Shown: in pieces, positions 60,351 through 64,000 of the stretch
Layout: every line of letters begins with the position of its first letter
Numbering within the stretch: position 1 is the first letter of the stretch
Assembly: GCF_041321145.1 (NCBI RefSeq)
Contig: NZ_JBGGWA010000005.1
Span: forward strand, 310,001 to 374,000
Reading direction: 5' to 3'
Origin: Paraburkholderia sp041321145
GTDB taxonomy: Bacteria > Pseudomonadota > Gammaproteobacteria > Burkholderiales > Burkholderiaceae
DNA: 64,000 nt
Notes under the pieces: model-generated
What the model saw: only the letters and a program-made list of their open reading frames with translations
Database searches by the model: none
What the model was told of the DNA's origin: nothing
Translations under genes and position numbers: made by a program

Positions 60351-60588
60351 CGTGATCCTTCCTTTTGCTTAAGATGCAGATTGGGAGAGGGTGCTGCTTT
60401 CAAGCCGAAAGAAGTATAGATGCGAAGAAACTATTTGCCACTACACGATGCGCCGTTTCCCGCGTCGCAGTCATATCCAGCGCGGCCAGGCACGCGAATG
60501 GGCTTGCAACGTCCGGCCCCGCATTTCCCTATAATCGAGAGTCCGCAGCACGTACCGCGTTTGGGCACTTAAAAACAGGAGCACTTCG

Positions 60589-61569
60589 ATGGATTATGTG
60601 AAACTGGGCCGCACCGGCCTGGATGTATCGCGTCTTTGTCTCGGCTGCATGAGCTATGGCGTGCCCGCTCGCGGCACCCACCCCTGGTCGCTCGACGATG
60701 AAGCGGCGCGCCCCTTTATCAAGCAGGCGCTCGACCACGGCATCAATTTCTTCGATACCGCCAACGTTTATTCGGACGGCACCAGCGAAGAAATCGTCGG
60801 CCGCGCGCTGAAGGACTTTGCGAAGCGCGACGAGATCGTACTGGCTACCAAGGTGAATAGCCGCATGCATCCGGGTCCGAACGGTGCAGGCCTGTCACGC
60901 AAGGCGATCATGGCGGAAATCGATAACAGCCTGAGACGCCTCGGTACGGATTACGTCGATCTGTATCAAATCCACCGCTGGGACTACGGCACGCCAATCG
61001 AAGAAACCATGGAAGCGCTGCACGATGTTGTGAAGGCAGGCAAGGCGCGCTATATCGGTGCATCGTCGATGTATGCGTGGCAATTCGCCAAGGCGTTGAA
61101 TGTGGCTGAACGCAATGGCTGGACGCGCTTCGTGACAATGCAGAACTACGTGAACCTGCTGTACCGCGAAGAAGAGCGCGAGATGCTGCCGTTGTGCGAA
61201 AACGAAGGCATCGGCGTGATTCCGTGGAGTCCGCTGGCACGCGGGCGTCTGACGCGCGACTGGAATACTGAAAGCGCACGCTCCGAGACCGACGAATTCG
61301 GCCGCACGCTGTACGCGCATACTGAAGACGCGGATCGCCGGATCGTCGAATGGGTCAGCGAGATTGCCAGGGAGCGCGGCGTGCCGCGTGCGCAAGTCGC
61401 GCTAGCCTGGGTGTTGCAGAAGAAACCGATCACCGCGCCGATCGTCGGCGCGACCAGGCTGCATCATCTGGACGATGCGGTCGCGGCACTCTCGTTGAAC
61501 CTGAGCGCGGACGAAATCCGCCAACTTGAAGAGCTGTATGTGCCGCATGCGGTGACTGGTTTCAAATAA
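60589..61569 (+). CDS. Aldo/keto reductase (YajO/Tas-like)
   Basis: A 326-residue NADPH-dependent reductase. The catalytic tetrad is seen: Asp and Tyr in INFFDTANVYSDGTSEEI, Lys in IVLATKVNSR, and His in DLYQIHRWDYGTP. It starts MDYVKLGRTGLDVSRLCLGC, typical for the AKR family. A TATAAT at 60530-60535 lies upstream, with a TTGCAA 20 bases before it. The substrate is unknown; aldehydes or ketones are typical. Confidence 0.92.
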   Translation: MDYVKLGRTGLDVSRLCLGCMSYGVPARGTHPWSLDDEAARPFIKQALDHGINFFDTANVYSDGTSEEIVGRALKDFAKRDEIVLATKVNSRMHPGPNGAGLSRKAIMAEIDNSLRRLGTDYVDLYQIHRWDYGTPIEETMEALHDVVKAGKARYIGASSMYAWQFAKALNVAERNGWTRFVTMQNYVNLLYREEEREMLPLCENEGIGVIPWSPLARGRLTRDWNTESARSETDEFGRTLYAHTEDADRRIVEWVSEIARERGVPRAQVALAWVLQKKPITAPIVGATRLHHLDDAVAALSLNLSADEIRQLEELYVPHAVTGFK

Positions 61570-61669
61570 GCGGTACGTGTAACAGTCAGCGGGCACCTGA
61601 TTGGAATGGAACCCGCCGACCCGGCTGGACCGGACATACCCTTGCGCGCCACCCGCAGGCAGGAAGGCA

Positions 61670-62575
61670 TCAAACCCGCGGCACGTCCGGTTCAAAAAAC
61701 ACCCAGCGCACTTGCGGAAACGCCGCCTGCAAGTCCGCTTCGATCACGTTGATCGCGTCGACCATCGCGCGGCCGCTCGCATAGTCGATCATTTCCGCCT
61801 GCACCGCCACCACCACGTGACGGCCCCATTGCAGCGTAATCATGTTGATGATGCTGCGAATCTCGGTGCGTGCGCGCAGATGCGTCTCGATCGCGCGGCG
61901 CACGTCCGGGCTCGCCGATTCGCCGACGATCATCGATTTCACTTCGCGCGCCACCAGCCACGCAATCACCATCAGCAATACCCCCACGCCGATGGAGCCC
62001 AACGCGTCGTAGACGGGATTGCCCGTCACCATCGTCAGCAGCACGGCGGCAAAGGCCATCGCAAGACCCGCTAACGCAGCGATGTCCTCGCCCGCCACCA
62101 CCAGCAATTCGGACTCGCGCGTTTCGCGAAACCAGTGCCACATGCTTGTGTCGGGATGCGTCTTGCGGATTTCCTTGACCGCGCCCCACAACGAAAGCGC
62201 TTCGAGCACCACCGAAACGCCAAGCACGACAAGCGCCACATACGCATACTGCAAAGGCTCGCGTGCAAACAGACGATGCACGCCCTCGTACACCGAAAAC
62301 GCGCCGCCGACAAAAAACAGCAGCAACGCAACCAGCAGCGAATAGAAATTGATCTCGCGGCCGCCACCCATGGGATGCAACGGGCTCGCCGGTTTGCGCG
62401 CTTTACGCAAACCGAATAGCAGCAGCAGTTGATTGCCGCAATCGGCGGTCGAGTGAATGGCTTCAGCGAACATCGAGCCGGAACCGGTAAACGTGGCGGC
62501 AGCAAACTTGCAGATTGCGATGCCGAAGTTGGCGGCAAGCGCATAGAAAATGGCTTTCGGCGATTCTTCTTTCAT
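61670..62575 (-). CDS. Cation diffusion facilitator family transporter
   Basis: A 301-residue CDF transporter with six helices: ESPKAIFYALAANFGIAICK, then SGSMFAEAIHSTADCGNQ with the His/Asp metal site. Later helices carry NPVYDALGSIGVGVLL with a second Asp. The C-terminal domain (RAIETHLRARTEIRSIINM) suits metal-sensing. It probably exports zinc or a similar divalent metal from the cytosol using the proton gradient. The ATG at 62575 is chosen; the frame extends to 62692 with poor start context. Confidence 0.9.
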   Translation of the reverse strand: MKEESPKAIFYALAANFGIAICKFAAATFTGSGSMFAEAIHSTADCGNQLLLLFGLRKARKPASPLHPMGGGREINFYSLLVALLLFFVGGAFSVYEGVHRLFAREPLQYAYVALVVLGVSVVLEALSLWGAVKEIRKTHPDTSMWHWFRETRESELLVVAGEDIAALAGLAMAFAAVLLTMVTGNPVYDALGSIGVGVLLMVIAWLVAREVKSMIVGESASPDVRRAIETHLRARTEIRSIINMITLQWGRHVVVAVQAEMIDYASGRAMVDAINVIEADLQAAFPQVRWVFFEPDVPRV

Positions 62576-62720
62576 CGTCGTGGCGGTTGTCGGTGAGTTT
62601 GCAGAGAGCTTTCGGTTGGCAATAGTTCGTATTATGGACACGCCGGGCGGCATGCGTCCAACCCCGGCGCTGTTTTGCGCCGATTTCTGCAACGCTCATC
62701 CTTGTGCGCTTCGAGTCGTG

Positions 62721-64000
62721 TTATGCGCGTTCGAGCGCCGCCATCTCACGCACGATCACCAGCAGCATCGACAGGCTCGCGCCGCCCGTCGCCCGCAAAT
62801 CGGCAAGCAGGCGCGCGTAACGCTCGAGTTGCCCGGCACGCTTCTCACGCCATGTATGAACCAACGCATCCGGCGTCGACGCTTCATCGGCGTCCGCCAG
62901 CGCGCTCGTGGTCAACGCGCGTTTCAGGCGTGCAAGCTCGGCCAGCGCCGTGGCGCGCGCCAGCATGTCCCAATGCGTGGGCGCCGGCAGCGCGGCCGCG
63001 CGTTCGCTGATCCAGCCGTAGTTCAGCAGCGTGCCGAGCGCGAAGTAGACACCCGCCACGAGTTCGAGGCTGCGCCCGCAGGCCGACGCCACCTCGGCGA
63101 TGTCGAGCAAAGCCGCCGAAATCTCGCCGCTCGCGATCCGCACCGCCAGTTCGCTATCGACACCCGCGTCCGCAAGCACGCGTTGCCGTTCGGATAGCGC
63201 TTCGAGATCAGCGGTCGGCAGCAGTGCGGGCCATTGCGGCGCGAGGCGTTGCGCTGCATCGCGGCACCGTGCGAGCAAGCCGGCAACATCGCCGTGGCTG
63301 ACCGCGCCCGATTGCAACTGCCGCAAGAACCACAGCGCGGAGCGTTCGACGAGCCGCGCGACTTCGACGAACATGCGCGCCTGCACGTCGTCGGCGACAC
63401 GGTTATCGAGCGCGTCGATGCTGCGCCATACATCGTCGAGATCGAACACATCGCGCGCCATGATGCAGGCGCGCACGATCTCGCCGGGTTGCGCATCGGT
63501 CTCTTCCATCAGGCGATGCACGAACTCGCAGCCCACCCGATTCACCAGCGCATTGGTCAAATGCGTCGCAAGGATTTCGCGCCGCAGCGGGTGACGTTGC
63601 ATCGGTTCGCTAAAGCGCTGCCGCAACGGCTTCGGGAAATATTCGATCAGCATGTCGCTGACGAGCGGGTCTTCCGGCATCGACGATTCGAGCAGCGCGT
63701 CGTACAGCCACATCTTGCTATAGGCAAGCAGCACCGCGCGTTCGGGCGTGGTCAGCCCTTGTTTCGCGGCCTGGCGTTCGGTAACTTCCTCGTCGGTCGG
63801 CAAGAACTCGATCACGCGATTCAGACGGCCTGCACGTTCGAGGTAACGCATCAAACGCGCTTCCGCATCGAGCAATTCGACGCCGTAGCGGCCCGCAATC
63901 GAGAGTGCCTGGGTCTGATAGTAGTTGTCCTGCAACACAAGCAAGCCGACTTCATCGGTCATTTCCGCAAGCAATGCATTGCGCTGCTTCTCGGTCATTT
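62721..64000 (-). CDS. NAD-dependent glutamate dehydrogenase, large type, C-terminal part
   Basis: The frame is open at the right window edge, so the N-terminal part lies outside. The visible about 425 residues match the large (about 1600-residue) bacterial NAD-GDH: VLQDNYYQTQALSIAGRYGVELLDAEARLMRYLE, then TPERAVLLAYSKMWLYDALL and HPLRREILATHLTNALVNRVGCEF. Such enzymes deaminate glutamate to 2-oxoglutarate in the cytosol and are often allosterically controlled. The Rossmann domain is not in view. Confidence 0.92.
   Translation of the reverse strand, partial: MTEKQRNALLAEMTDEVGLLVLQDNYYQTQALSIAGRYGVELLDAEARLMRYLERAGRLNRVIEFLPTDEEVTERQAAKQGLTTPERAVLLAYSKMWLYDALLESSMPEDPLVSDMLIEYFPKPLRQRFSEPMQRHPLRREILATHLTNALVNRVGCEFVHRLMEETDAQPGEIVRACIMARDVFDLDDVWRSIDALDNRVADDVQARMFVEVARLVERSALWFLRQLQSGAVSHGDVAGLLARCRDAAQRLAPQWPALLPTADLEALSERQRVLADAGVDSELAVRIASGEISAALLDIAEVASACGRSLELVAGVYFALGTLLNYGWISERAAALPAPTHWDMLARATALAELARLKRALTTSALADADEASTPDALVHTWREKRAGQLERYARLLADLRATGGASLSMLLVIVREMAALERA

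Noticed and set aside
1..64000. tRNA, rRNA, CRISPR array, prophage or insertion sequence
   Set aside because: No cloverleaf, rRNA segments, regular spacer-repeat array, integrase or transposase was seen on either strand by reading; a dedicated RNA search was not possible.

Overview
The window is a chromosomal segment from a high-GC betaproteobacterium, most likely Burkholderiaceae and probably Paraburkholderia. The evidence is consistently GC-rich coding sequence, a BpeEF-OprC/CeoAB-OpcM type efflux locus with an llpE-like gene and a divergent LysR gene, FlhDC, a DUF4148 protein, and broad catabolism of plant compounds. No rRNA, tRNA, CRISPR array, transposase or integrase was recognised. Two genes are cut by the window edges: a PepSY-type membrane protein on the left and an NAD-glutamate dehydrogenase on the right.

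Layout. 0-1 kb: PepSY protein end and a PCu(A)C copper chaperone. 1-4 kb: a leftward three-gene unit encoding a cyclic-nucleotide-binding/FliG-like fusion, a MotA-like and a MotB-like protein; this is the most unusual system here. 4.2-5.6 kb: Crp/Fnr regulator and universal stress protein. 5.6-13.4 kb: a galactoside-type locus (ABC importer, GH42 beta-galactosidase, divergent LacI regulator with a perfect palindromic operator). 13.6-17.9 kb: a second sugar importer (Frc/Rbs type) with a ROK repressor and a promoter-embedded operator. 17.9-21 kb: a large class A PBP-like protein. 21.2-23.3 kb: GbpR-like LysR and L-2-keto-3-deoxyarabonate dehydratase. 23.7-26.5 kb: ECF sigma/anti-sigma pair and a FAD amine oxidase-like enzyme.

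26.5-32.3 kb: quinate/shikimate degradation (TetR, MFS importer, quinate/shikimate dehydrogenase, AroQ, and a dehydroshikimate dehydratase fused to an HPPD-like domain), leading to protocatechuate. 32.5-33.6 kb: a small lipoprotein, a winged-helix-like protein and a GIY-YIG-like protein. 33.6-39.4 kb: trans-4-hydroxy-L-proline degradation (PAS-AraC regulator, three-subunit dehydrogenase, epimerase, divergent deaminase). 39.5-44.6 kb: an atypical response regulator, a 14-TM MFS transporter with a (CTGGGG)12 repeat, DoxX, RbsD/FucU and SnoaL-like genes. 44.9-45.6 kb: a toxin-antitoxin pair with its promoter/operator. 45.7-48.1 kb: an XRE regulator and a YeeE/TsuA-type transporter. 48.6-49.5 kb: flhDC with a long leader. 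49.6-57.8 kb: the llpE-RND efflux operon with its LysR regulator; the LlpE-like protein has Asp where the Ser nucleophile is expected. 58-59.2 kb: a DUF4148 protein, a possible 24-residue peptide gene and a large inverted-repeat element. 59.3-64 kb: purine nucleoside permease, aldo/keto reductase, cation diffusion facilitator and the NAD-GDH end.

Overall the segment combines modules for scavenging plant-derived carbon (galactosides, pentoses, quinate/shikimate, hydroxyproline), each with a local regulator, with envelope, stress and motility control functions. Functions rest on motif recognition from the translated sequence; no database search was run.
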